In this document: positions 25,143 to 33,616 of the stretch, piece by piece
Numbering within the stretch: position 1 is the stretch's first letter
How the letters are laid out: every line of letters begins with the position of its first letter
Assembly (NCBI RefSeq): GCF_020386615.1
Contig: NZ_CP077769.1
Span: forward strand, 5,146,001 to 5,210,000
Reading direction: 5' to 3'
DNA length: 64,000 bases
Source: Chitinophaga pendula
GTDB taxonomy: Bacteria; Bacteroidota; Bacteroidia; Chitinophagales; Chitinophagaceae
Program-made: the position numbers and the translations under genes
The notes under the pieces: model-generated
The model's input: only the letters and a program-made list of their open reading frames with translations
Told to the model about the DNA's origin: nothing
Databases searched by the model: none

Positions 25143-28097
25143 TCAGAATGACATATTAACACCGAAGATGAAAGCTCTGGCGGTAGGGTAAGTACCGTAG
25201 TCTATACCCAGGGCAGGGCCGTTGTTCTTATCCGCTGCATAGGCGTTGATCTCGGGATCGAAGCCTTTGTATTTGGTGATGGTGAACAGGTTTTGTGCGG
25301 TAACGTATACAGAGAGGCGGTTCAGTTTGATCTTTTCTGCCAGTGACTTTGGCAGGCTGTAACCGATGGTAGCGCTTTTCAGACGAAGGAAGGAACCATT
25401 TTCCACGAAGCGGGAAGATACCCTGGAGTTGTTGATATCGCCGTTGCTGGCGCGGGGGATATCTGTGTTTTGGCCGGGGGTAGTCCAGCGACGCAATACT
25501 TCTGTAGATTGGTTTTTACTATCGTACATGCCTTCTGTCTCTATGCGGGATGCGTTGAAGATATCATTACCCTGAGAGCCCTGGATGAGGAAAGCGAATG
25601 ACCAGTCTTTATAGCGCAGGTCACTGTTCAGGCCATAGGTAAACTTAGGCTGTGCGTTGCCGATGATAGTACGGTCTTCGGGAGTGAGGGCGCCATCGCC
25701 ATTTACATCTTTATATTTAATGTTACCTGTTTGCGGATCTACGCCTTCAGAGATATATCCGAAGAAGGTACCCAGGGGTACTCCTTCCTGTAGGAGGATT
25801 ACTTCGTCGCGGCCTTCTATACCGGCGAAGCGGTATATTTTATTCAGGTCGAGGCGGGTGATCTTGTTACGGTTGAAGGTCATATTGAAGTCTGTTTTCC
25901 AGGTGAAGTCCTTTTTGTCGATGTTGATGCTGGAGATCACGAATTCGAGGCCTTTATTCTGCAGAGCACCGGAGTTACGGGGGATGGATGTGTAAGGAGC
26001 GGTGTTAGGTAAGGGTACATTCAATATGAGATCGTTTGTCTTTTTGATATATGCGTCTGCGGTGAATGTGAGTCTGGAATTGAACAGGCTCAGGTCGATA
26101 CCGATGTTGGTTTGGGTGGTTGTTTCCCATTTGAGATCGGGGTTAGGACCGATGGTTGGCGGTACGATTGCAGGACCGGAGAGCGGGCTGGTAGGTGTAC
26201 GGCGGTTAAAGGTGTTAAGGCCGTAGGAGGCGTACGGGTCCAGTCCTTCCTGGTTACCATTCTGGCCCCAGCTGGCGCGGATCTTCAGGTCTGAGATGGC
26301 TTTGATATCTTTCATGAACGGTTCTCCGGAGATACGCCAGCCAGCAGATACGGACGGGAATGCGCCCCATTTATGTCTTTTATCCAGTTTGGAGGAACCA
26401 TCGTAACGTAAGTTGGCTGTGAGGAGATATTTGCTATCGTAGTTATACATTACGCGGCCGATGTAGGACATCAGGAACCACTCTGATTCGAAGGTGGATG
26501 CTGTTACCTGGTTGGCGGCGTTGAGTGTTTTTACGGTTGGGTCAGCAGGGAAGTCGCGGCCGTTGATATCGGATACGTTGTATTTATTCTGCTGTGTTGT
26601 GATACCCCCCAGTGCGGACAGGCTGTGTTTTTTCCAGCTCTTGTCGTAGTTCAGGGTATTCTCCCAGAGGGTGGTCAGGCTGTTAAACTTCTGCGAGGTG
26701 GCTGTACCGTGATCCAGGCGACCGGGCGTGGTCATGATATAATCGAGGTAGTAGTCGTATTTATGGTTGAAGTAGTCGGCGCCGAAGTTACTGCGGAATT
26801 TCAGTCCTTTGGTGAGGAATACGTCGGCAGCCACGTTACCCAGGATGCGGTTGTCGATAGTGCCCTGTGTGGGGCCTTCGATAGCGCCGAGGGGGTTATC
26901 CCAGCCTGATTTGTATGGGTTCTGGGTAAATTGTTTGTTACCGTTGGCGTCGTACATGTATTTACCGATGGTAGGCGGCGCGTTGAGGGCACCTAATACT
27001 ACGGCGTTGCGGCCGGCGCTGGCATTATCCTTTACATCTTTCAACTGTACGTTGGAGTAGCTCAGGTTAGTAGAGACTTTTAACCAGGAACGGAGTTGGT
27101 TGTCGGTGTTAGAACGGAAGGAATAGCGGTTATAGCCGGCGGGGCGTACGATACCTTTGTCCTGGGTGATACCACCGGAGATGAAGTACTGTGATTTGTC
27201 GGTACCACCGGAGAATGACAGTTGGTAGTTCTGGTTGATACTGGTGCGGAATACTTCTTTATTCCAGTCGGTGGTTTCTTTTGTTGCTACCAGTGGGATG
27301 CCCATTTCTGTGATGAGGGCATTGTATTGGTCGGCATTCAGTACGTTGATTTTTTTCGCCAGGTTGGACACGCCATAATAAGCGCTGAAATTGATCTGGG
27401 AAGTGTTGGCGCGGCCTCTTTTTGTGGTGATGATCACGACACCGTTGGCAGCGCGGGCACCGTAGATGGCGGCTGAGGAAGCATCTTTCAGTACCTGGAT
27501 AGATTCGATATCGTTGGAGTTGAGGTCACGGGCATCGCCGGTGGGTACTCCATCAATTACGTAGAGGGGATCGTTGCCGGCTAGTACGGAGGTGGCGCCA
27601 CGTACGCGAACGGAGAATCCGGAGCCTGGTTTACCGGAAGGTTGTGATACCTGAACGCCGGCGGCTTTACCCTGGAGGGCACCTGCTGCGATCACAATGG
27701 GACGTTCGGAGATGTCTTTTGTGCTGATGGCGGCTACGGCGGTGGTCAGGTCTTTCTTTTTCTGGGTACCATACCCTACGACTACCACTTCGTCGAGGTC
27801 GGTGTTACCATCTTCGAGGGTGACATTGACTTGGGTGCGGCCGCCGACGGCGATTTCCTGTGTTTTGTAGCCTATAAAGGAGAATTCGAGGACAGCAGTG
27901 GACGCTGCCTGAATAGCATAGGTACCATCTGGTTTGGTGGTACCACCTTTGGAAGTACCTTTTACCCTGATGGTAGCTCCGGGGATCGGATTACCCTGGC
28001 GGTCCCGGACAAGTCCCTGGATATTAAGATCCTGGGCCAGTACTACTGAGCAAACGAGGAGTAGCATGGCTGTGAAAAAAGCGAGCCTTTTCTTCAT
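25143..28097 (-). CDS. SusC/RagA-family TonB-linked outer-membrane transporter
   Basis: 984-residue transporter: signal peptide (LLVCSVVLAQ), carboxypeptidase-regulatory-like domain (IQGLVRDRQGNPIPGATIRV), SusC plug signatures (VVVGYGTQKKKDLTTAV; 'IQVLKDASSAAIYGARAANG') and a full barrel ending IFGVNMSF. Twenty bases separate its stop from the SusD start. With the GH30 lipoprotein it forms a minimal three-gene glycan utilisation locus without a dedicated regulator in the window. Confidence 0.95.
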   Translation of the reverse strand: MKKRLAFFTAMLLLVCSVVLAQDLNIQGLVRDRQGNPIPGATIRVKGTSKGGTTKPDGTYAIQAASTAVLEFSFIGYKTQEIAVGGRTQVNVTLEDGNTDLDEVVVVGYGTQKKKDLTTAVAAISTKDISERPIVIAAGALQGKAAGVQVSQPSGKPGSGFSVRVRGATSVLAGNDPLYVIDGVPTGDARDLNSNDIESIQVLKDASSAAIYGARAANGVVIITTKRGRANTSQINFSAYYGVSNLAKKINVLNADQYNALITEMGIPLVATKETTDWNKEVFRTSINQNYQLSFSGGTDKSQYFISGGITQDKGIVRPAGYNRYSFRSNTDNQLRSWLKVSTNLSYSNVQLKDVKDNASAGRNAVVLGALNAPPTIGKYMYDANGNKQFTQNPYKSGWDNPLGAIEGPTQGTIDNRILGNVAADVFLTKGLKFRSNFGADYFNHKYDYYLDYIMTTPGRLDHGTATSQKFNSLTTLWENTLNYDKSWKKHSLSALGGITTQQNKYNVSDINGRDFPADPTVKTLNAANQVTASTFESEWFLMSYIGRVMYNYDSKYLLTANLRYDGSSKLDKRHKWGAFPSVSAGWRISGEPFMKDIKAISDLKIRASWGQNGNQEGLDPYASYGLNTFNRRTPTSPLSGPAIVPPTIGPNPDLKWETTTQTNIGIDLSLFNSRLTFTADAYIKKTNDLILNVPLPNTAPYTSIPRNSGALQNKGLEFVISSINIDKKDFTWKTDFNMTFNRNKITRLDLNKIYRFAGIEGRDEVILLQEGVPLGTFFGYISEGVDPQTGNIKYKDVNGDGALTPEDRTIIGNAQPKFTYGLNSDLRYKDWSFAFLIQGSQGNDIFNASRIETEGMYDSKNQSTEVLRRWTTPGQNTDIPRASNGDINNSRVSSRFVENGSFLRLKSATIGYSLPKSLAEKIKLNRLSVYVTAQNLFTITKYKGFDPEINAYAADKNNGPALGIDYGTYPTARAFIFGVNMSF

Positions 28098-28640
28098 AAC
28101 ATGATCATAAATGGTTAGCGGATAAATGCTGTTTTTTGAATGTTAGCTATTTGTTTTTTGAAATTGGCGTGTTGTGCGACTTAACGTGATTTATGTGCGG
28201 TTTACAGATATTGGTTACGATGATCTCGTGGTTTTGTGGTAAAAAAAGTCCCCCCTGAATTTTTTGTATCTCTTAAAATGACTTTAATGAAGTGGAAAAA
28301 TCAGCTTTACAAAAGTGGTCTTATGATGTAAAGTTATGGGGAAAATATCGTAACAAACAAAAATATTTCTCACAATCAACTGATAATTAAATAGTTATAA
28401 CAAAATTGATACGCTTCAATACCGTAATCTCCACTATGATAAACTGCTTGATAAATAAAGGAATGGGCAGATATACGGTTAAATGGGCTAGATAGTTTTG
28501 ATACGGAATAGTACCGTTGAATATGGGAGGTGGACGGGGGGAATGAGGGTATATAATATATTATGTGGTTATCGTGTAGGGGTTGGTGGAGCGAGACGGT
28601 GGAGAGGGTGGGTGCGTAGCGTCGGGGATGGTGGAGGGTG
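28098..28640. other. Intergenic region upstream of SusC and downstream of the 7TM gene
   Basis: 543 bp without a convincing gene. From about 28240 to 28450 it is AT-rich and includes a candidate minus-strand -7 element (28358-28365). From about 28500 to 28640 it becomes very G-rich and C-poor on the plus strand and contains a partial copy (28526-28539) of the repeat seen at 14399. Confidence 0.6.
28358..28365 (-). promoter_or_regulatory. Candidate -7 element for SusC operon
   Basis: The minus strand reads TATTTTTG, a match to TAnnTTTG. It would give a leader of about 255 nt before the SusC ATG, long enough for a regulatory RNA structure. A -33 TTTG at the correct distance was not found, so confidence is modest. 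Confidence 0.3.
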
Positions 28641-30566
28641 TCAGGTGGTGGTGGTGTCTATTTCTTCGAGTACGAGGCGGCTCCATCCCTGGCCGTTATC
28701 CTGGCGGAGTTCTTTTTTGCGGAGTTCCATCAATTTGGTGATGCGAGAGGCGTAGGCCCAGCAGGTGCTTTGGCGGATCTCCAGGATATCGGACAGTTTA
28801 TGAGAGGATATCTTGCCCCGGGAGGAGTATACGAGGAAGGTGAGGTAGAAGGCTTTGTTGATCGGGATGCGGCTATTTTGGAAGATGGTGTTGGCGGTAA
28901 CGGATTCTTCGTAGCCGCATTTGCCGCAGCGGCGGCTGTGGGGTTGATGACCATTGAAGTAGTGGTCGCTGTTACATTTACGGCATTGGTAGCCATCCTT
29001 CCATTTGAGGGAGGCGAGGAAGGCGAAGCAGCTTTCTTTGTCGGGGTATATTTTGCTGAACTCTTCGAAGTCGACGGGGGTGGACAGGGCACGGGCGCGG
29101 GATACTTTTTCCACATTGGTCTGTAGCTGACGGTTGTCTTGTTCGAGGAGGGCGTTCATGCGGGAGATCTCATCGGCCTGTTCACGGAGGAGGTCATTGA
29201 CCTGGAGCAGTTCTTCGTTTTGGGTGGCGATAACGGCGGATTTGGCCGCCAGTTCGCGGGTACGGGCCTGGACCTGGGATTCCAGTTCTCTGTTGATATC
29301 GTCTTTGAGGCGGTTGTTTTCTGTCATCTGGCGTATCATCTGGCGTTGGGCGACTTCTTTTTTGCGTTTGAGGAGGCGTACTTTATCGCCGATGGCGAAT
29401 GACAGGAAGAACATTTCCAGGATGAAGCAGAAGCTGAGGCTATAGTAACTGATGATGCCGAAGTTGAGCCAGCTGTATCCCAGCATGATAAAAAACTTGA
29501 GCATGAAGCCAACGAATAGGAAGCTGTATCCCAGGACGAAGAACCTGGCAGCATGGTATCCTTTTGTCCAGACGTATATGCCGGTGCCGAATGCGACGGC
29601 CAGGGGGATGATCTCGACAAACTTATAGTTGAACCAGGAGGGATTGATCAGCAGGCATCCAACGAGGAAGGTGGTGCGGGCGATCATGACCCCTATGATA
29701 ATCTTGTTGAGCAGTGGGGCACGGAACCTGACATGGAGTAGTGTGCGGGTAAAGAGCAGGGCGAATATGCTCATGCAGAATAGTGGTATTCCGTAAGCGA
29801 ATTGGTTCCAGGCCGGTGCATCGGGCCAGAGGTATTGATAGGCGATCCCATCGGTACACATTTCGTAGAGGGCGACGCTTAATATATATAATACGTAATA
29901 CAGGTATTGCCGTTGGCGCATGGCGATGAACATGATCAGGTTGTAGAAGCTGAAGATGAGGATCATGCCATAGAAGATGCCGAAGGACAGGTATTCGGTG
30001 AGTCCGTAGGACACAAAATGGTCCAGGGAGCGGAGGACGATGATGACGTCGGCGGTTTGGAGGGAATGTACCCGGAAGTAGTAAGTATAGGTGCCTGCCA
30101 TATCGTCGTCGAGGAGGATTTCGAAGTTTTTGTGCCGGAAGGTGCGTTGCGGGAATGGTAGTTTATCGCCGATGGTGACTTCGTGGTAGTTGCCATTTAC
30201 CTGTGGGATGTAGGCGTTGATCTCATCGATGGTTTGATCGAAGAACTCCAGCAGGAAGTGTTTTTGCAGGGAGCGATCGTGTTGTATGCGGATACGGAAC
30301 CAGTAAGCGGAGGTGCGTCGTACATTTTGCGGCGTGCTTTTGGCACTCGGTTTAAAGCGGCGGCTGCATTCCGGGCTGGTGATCTGACCGAAGGTAAAGC
30401 TGGAGGAGGGGTCTTCGAGGTATTCGATCTCAGCGAAGGTGAAGATATGTTGTTTGAGGGTGTTGGTGATGGGCACCACTTGTTGTGCGGAGGCTCCTTT
30501 TCCCCACAGCATGCACAGTAGCCACCACCAGCAACATTTTTGTATTAATCCCCTCCTTTTCATCAT
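28641..30566 (-). CDS. 7TM-DISM membrane sensor fused to IS1595-type transposase zinc ribbon/HTH
   Basis: About 641 residues from MMKRRGLIQK; the frame is open to 30680 but the signal peptide (WWWLLCMLWGKGASAQ) begins here. Order: extracytoplasmic 7TMR-DISMED2 beta domain ('SAYWFRIRIQHDRSLQKHFL'), seven transmembrane helices (7TMR-DISM), a long coiled coil ('RELESQVQARTRELAAKSAV', 'NALLEQDNRQLQTNVEK'), then where a kinase or LytTR output is normal, a zinc ribbon with Cys pairs CRKC and CGKC (~528-550). After it comes the IS1595 block TANTIFQNSRIPINKAFYL and 'GKISSHKLSDILEIRQSTCW'. The DDE catalytic domain is absent, so it is not a transposase. Likely a membrane-tethered DNA-binding sensor (inference). 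Confidence 0.85.
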   Translation of the reverse strand: MMKRRGLIQKCCWWWLLCMLWGKGASAQQVVPITNTLKQHIFTFAEIEYLEDPSSSFTFGQITSPECSRRFKPSAKSTPQNVRRTSAYWFRIRIQHDRSLQKHFLLEFFDQTIDEINAYIPQVNGNYHEVTIGDKLPFPQRTFRHKNFEILLDDDMAGTYTYYFRVHSLQTADVIIVLRSLDHFVSYGLTEYLSFGIFYGMILIFSFYNLIMFIAMRQRQYLYYVLYILSVALYEMCTDGIAYQYLWPDAPAWNQFAYGIPLFCMSIFALLFTRTLLHVRFRAPLLNKIIIGVMIARTTFLVGCLLINPSWFNYKFVEIIPLAVAFGTGIYVWTKGYHAARFFVLGYSFLFVGFMLKFFIMLGYSWLNFGIISYYSLSFCFILEMFFLSFAIGDKVRLLKRKKEVAQRQMIRQMTENNRLKDDINRELESQVQARTRELAAKSAVIATQNEELLQVNDLLREQADEISRMNALLEQDNRQLQTNVEKVSRARALSTPVDFEEFSKIYPDKESCFAFLASLKWKDGYQCRKCNSDHYFNGHQPHSRRCGKCGYEESVTANTIFQNSRIPINKAFYLTFLVYSSRGKISSHKLSDILEIRQSTCWAYASRITKLMELRKKELRQDNGQGWSRLVLEEIDTTTT

Positions 30567-30789
30567 AGAACAACGGTCCAAGATAGTGAATTCTGCGTTT
30601 TTTATCGAGGGTATGGGTGGAGGAGGCGGGGAGGTAAACGGGGGTATTGTTAACAAAATATTATCAAGAAGGGGCAGCAAAAAGAAGTTATGTATTACTC
30701 TGATTTATATGTAACTTAGAGATTCGGGAAAAAGAATGCAAGAATTATCCTAAACTATTCACACATCCAGCTTCATTATTTACAGCACT

Positions 30790-31872
30790 ATGAAAGTATC
30801 CACTATTAAGTTTCCGAGCGTTTTTGAGACGGCATTCGGTAATACAGAAAATTCTTCCAAAGATTTGCTGAATGGGTTGAAGGTAAAGAAAGACAATACC
30901 TGGTACCTGGTTGGCAATTTAGCGAAGCGTGGCGGCATTAATCCTGGCCGGGTGACGAATGCATCGCCGGAAGAGGAGGATTATGATATTTTATTCAAGG
31001 CTGCCATGCTGAATACGATCGACCGTGTACAGCAGCCTATATCGCTGACGATGGGTTTTCCTTTTTCTACTTACAACGTATATAAAACGGCAGCGGAGCA
31101 GTTCCTGGCGAAGCGTCATTTCCTGATGGAGTACGATACGCAGACCTTTAATACCAAAGGCGGCGTAAAGAAAGGGATGTTTGACATTGAGAAGTTTGAG
31201 ATCATTCCGGAGATCGTGGGAGGTATTATCGGGCTGAAGAAAGCGTTGGATATTCCTGCTGACCAGAACTTCATCGCGGTGAGTTTCGGTTTTGGTACGG
31301 TAGAGGGTGGACTGGCTGCCAGTGAGGGTTTGGTACACCGTACTTGTTTCAGCTCTTTTGGTATCAAGTATGCTATCAACAACCTGGCGCGTGAGCTGAG
31401 TAAGAAGTATTACCTGGAGATGAAGAACGAGCATCAGCTGGATGAGGCATTTATGAAGGCATCCATCTTCACTAACCGTAAACGTATTGACCTGAAGGAT
31501 ATGCGGAAGGAGCTGCTGACGCAATATTATAAGGAAGTGATCTCCCCGTTGATGCGGCAGTATTTTACGGACCGTGACTTTGAGAGCTGTGAGAAGATCT
31601 ACCTGATGGGTGGTGGTGCTCACTATAAGGAGCTGACGGATGCTTTTGCGGAAGAATACAATAACTTTATACCTGTGGAGGTAGCTCCTAATCCGGAGGA
31701 CCTGATCAGCATGGGATACCTGTATAATTCACTGCGTATATCTGACAACAAACCTAATGTATGCGTAGGTATGGACCTGGGTAATGCCAGCTCTATCATT
31801 TCCATCTTCGAGAAGGAAGCACCGGTAGCTCCTGCCCCAGCGGCAGCGCCTACGGCGCCCCCCATCGTTTAA
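30790..31872 (+). CDS. Actin-like ATPase (ParM/Alp type), apparently circularly permuted
   Basis: 360 residues resembling actin-like plasmid-segregation proteins. It begins at the post-phosphate-1 part of that fold (TIKFPSVFETAFGN, then TWYLVGNLAKRGG). A phosphate-2-like segment lies at ~161-173 (FIAVSFGFGTVEGG, the usual Asp replaced by Ser) and the adenosine motif MGGGAHYKEL at ~273. The phosphate-1-like VGMDLGNASS sits at ~326-335, after the normal C-terminal helix (DLISMGYLYNSL), followed by a Pro/Ala tail. The codons upstream of the ATG reach an in-frame TAA at 30751, so no N-terminal phosphate-1 strand is missing. Cytoplasmic filament-forming ATPase is the expected class. The bactofilin gene starts 14 bp downstream. 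Confidence 0.75.
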   Translation: MKVSTIKFPSVFETAFGNTENSSKDLLNGLKVKKDNTWYLVGNLAKRGGINPGRVTNASPEEEDYDILFKAAMLNTIDRVQQPISLTMGFPFSTYNVYKTAAEQFLAKRHFLMEYDTQTFNTKGGVKKGMFDIEKFEIIPEIVGGIIGLKKALDIPADQNFIAVSFGFGTVEGGLAASEGLVHRTCFSSFGIKYAINNLARELSKKYYLEMKNEHQLDEAFMKASIFTNRKRIDLKDMRKELLTQYYKEVISPLMRQYFTDRDFESCEKIYLMGGGAHYKELTDAFAEEYNNFIPVEVAPNPEDLISMGYLYNSLRISDNKPNVCVGMDLGNASSIISIFEKEAPVAPAPAAAPTAPPIV

Positions 31873-31886
31873 ATCCAATCTAATTA

Positions 31887-32363
31887 ATGACTGTAAGAGA
31901 CCTCATCCGAGAAGCTACCGGTCAAGGTGGTTTTCTGCTACCCCGGCAGATCACCATATATGGGCCGCTGGACTCCGACATCCCCGGACGTATAGACGGG
32001 CATGTGGAGGGCGATGCCAAAGTGAACGGTAAACTGGTGATCGGTAAAGATGCCAGCATCAAAGGCAATGTGACTGCCACGAGTTTAGTATTGCATGGTA
32101 AGATATATGGCCATGTGATCGTAACGGACAAAGCTGTTGTCGGTAACAGGGCTTACATCCAGGGAGACATTTATGCACCGGTGTTGGACATTGACAAAGG
32201 TGCTACTATAGACGGGAAGATCCGGAGGGATGCGATGGCAGCCCTCATAGGCCCCCCCCTCCCCTCCCCTGCTCCTGAAGGAGGAGAAGCAACTGACATC
32301 AACGACATCCCTCCTGATACTATTATCCGCCAGCCCAAAGACGAGCAGGAGACCTGGTGGTAA
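31887..32363 (+). CDS. Bactofilin (polymer-forming cytoskeletal protein)
   Basis: 158 residues. A ~25-residue N-terminal tail (TVRDLIREATGQGGFLLPRQ) leads into the bactofilin beta-helix: ITIYGPLDSDIPGRIDGHVE, 'GDAKVNGKLVIGKDASIKGN', 'GKIYGHVIVTDKAVVGN' and 'YAPVLDIDKGATIDGKI'. A Pro/Asp-rich tail ends ETWW. Bactofilins polymerise without nucleotide and scaffold envelope or chromosome-organising proteins. Co-transcription with an actin-like ATPase joins two cytoskeletal polymers in one operon. Confidence 0.92.
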   Translation: MTVRDLIREATGQGGFLLPRQITIYGPLDSDIPGRIDGHVEGDAKVNGKLVIGKDASIKGNVTATSLVLHGKIYGHVIVTDKAVVGNRAYIQGDIYAPVLDIDKGATIDGKIRRDAMAALIGPPLPSPAPEGGEATDINDIPPDTIIRQPKDEQETWW

Positions 32364-32383
32364 TACCTATCCCTTGACATTAT

Positions 32384-32424
32384 TGCAACAGCCCGACACG
32401 TATGTGCCGGGCTGTTGTGTTTTT
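32384..32424 (+). terminator. Terminator of actin-like/bactofilin operon
   Basis: CAACAGCCCG-A-CA and TG-C-CGGGCTGTTG form a long GC-rich stem with a short loop and are followed by TGTTTTTATT. It lies ~20 bp past the bactofilin stop. Confidence 0.85.
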
Positions 32425-32526
32425 ATTCGGATGTTGCCAAAATATCGCATCCCGATGCAAATGATGGAATGCCTTGCACGCTAATTTCTATAAAATGGAA
32501 ATGCTGTCAAATGAAGAATTTCCCGT

Positions 32527-32547
32527 AAATTAGGAATATAGCGATAC
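32527..32547 (+). repeat. Dispersed 21-nt element, copy 1
   Basis: The element AATTAGGAATATAGCGATAC (with a preceding A) is identical at 44586-44606. Its 3' 16 nt recur at 54652-54667. The core TATAGCGATA is a near-palindrome (8 of 10). Function unknown. Confidence 0.7.
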
Positions 32548-32603
32548 GACCTTACGACCGACGGTAGTTTATTCCACATTCCACCTTGTAATATTTACCC
32601 GTT

Positions 32604-32834
32604 ATGATCGACTTACATGAAAGACAGCTGCTACAACAAGTAGGTGCTCACATCAAAGCAGTACGGGAACAAAAAGGCTATTCCCTGCTTTACCTGGCCT
32701 CGCGGTTACATACCGACAATACCACATTAGACAAGATCGAACACGGAGAGAAAAACATCACGATGATCATGCTATTGAAACTGGCAGCAGCACTGGGTGT
32801 GCGGCCGGGAGAATTGTTGAATGTGGAGGGGTAG
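32604..32834 (+). CDS. XRE-family helix-turn-helix regulator (copy 1)
   Basis: 76 residues forming a bare lambda-repressor-like HTH domain: 'AHIKAVREQKGYSLLYLASR', 'DNTTLDKIEHGEKNITMIM', 'KLAAALGVRPGELLNVEG'. No ligand or protease domain is present. It converges on the lipoprotein immunity pseudogene and is part of the duplicated unit. A role in controlling the toxin/immunity locus is plausible but unproven. Nearly identical paralogue at 35621-35851 (changes G14D, R34K, T40S, L57I). Confidence 0.88.
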   Translation: MIDLHERQLLQQVGAHIKAVREQKGYSLLYLASRLHTDNTTLDKIEHGEKNITMIMLLKLAAALGVRPGELLNVEG

Positions 32835-32965
32835 GTTACGTCACGAATCAGCGTGTCTGATAAGTTTTCGTACAAAATCGCAGTGTTAACTTATTTAGAT
32901 AAATTCAACATGGTAGTTTTAGATCCGAGTACAATCCAGATAGATATCATAGACATTTTCTAATC

Positions 32966-33421
32966 CTAAAACCGTGTGTGTTTTTTTGAAGGATCAGGGA
33001 CAATATTTAAAAAGAAATACTCATATTTTAGCTTGTCTCTGTTTAACAACGTCTCTCCAAGAAATACATTCTTATTACTAAGTATTGTTATTTCACCAAC
33101 AATTTGAGAAGTAGGCATTTCATAGTGCATATACACATTTTCACCCTTTATGCTATCAATAGCTGGATAATAATCTTCCCCTCTCGTACTAACTTCCTTA
33201 ACTACTATATTCTGCTTATTGCAAATTCTTAGTTTTACATATCCTCCAGGGGCTCCTTGATCTATATATGTTAATCGCATATGCCCTACATTTGTTTCCT
33301 ATTCTTGCAGTAACTTTTCCTCGTTACTTATTTTGTCACAGTTAGCCTTATTTGAGCAAGCATTAGTAATGAGCACTAGCAATATAATGAGTAGCTTATG
33401 AGTTACTTTATTTTTGTCCAT
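32966..33421 (-). pseudogene. Lipoprotein immunity gene disrupted by nonsense codon (copy 1)
   Basis: Homologue of the intact 151-residue lipoprotein at 35973-36428. Translation from the ATG at 33421 gives the same signal and lipobox (LVLITNAC) but meets TAG at codon 41 (33299-33301), where the intact copy has TAT. The frame stays open after the stop to the shared C-terminus (KKHTRF), so this is one recent point change rather than wide decay. The fragment from MRLTYIDQG (33280) could still be translated but would lack the signal peptide. Confidence 0.88.
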
Positions 33422-33616
33422 AATACCTAAGGCCGGCAGAAGAAATTCTATTACTATTATTTTAGGCTAGTTAGATCCATCTTCTTCTCCGTATGTTCGC
33501 TAAAATGCTGCATCTTGGGAAAAAATTGTTTCTCACTCCTCATAGTGATACACCAGATCAAATTATAACAGTTCAAAAGTAAGTATTTTACATTCCGAAA
33601 ATCTAATCAAGTACCA
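33422..33616 (-). pseudogene. Probable degenerate 3' remnant of an RHS toxin tip
   Basis: Minus-strand translation upstream of the pseudogene gives FFPKMQHFSEHTEKKMDLTSLK and a stop. It is weakly alignable to the C-terminus of the intact RHS protein (FDPQDKIFQKTYGEDERSN) and lies in the same position relative to the lipoprotein gene. The similarity is short and the frame closes a few dozen residues upstream, so this is a suggestion only. Confidence 0.35.

Larger units (their letters stand above)
32583..33421. repeat. ~0.84-kb duplicated unit, left copy (XRE + immunity pseudogene)
   Basis: From the TTCCACCTTG just upstream of the XRE gene to the start codon of the convergent lipoprotein gene, this stretch is repeated at 35598-36428 with high identity. 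The two XRE proteins match at 72 of 76 positions, and the intergenic and lipoprotein parts differ at few bases. A short insertion near 32950 is unique to this copy. Confidence 0.9.

Noticed and set aside
28641..29100. IS1595-family insertion sequence
   Set aside because: Only the zinc ribbon and helix region are present, continuous with a membrane sensor. No DDE domain, terminal inverted repeats or target duplication were seen.
30790..32363. Integrated plasmid partition locus
   Set aside because: No ParR-like gene or iteron-type centromere repeats beside the actin-like gene; the partner is bactofilin.
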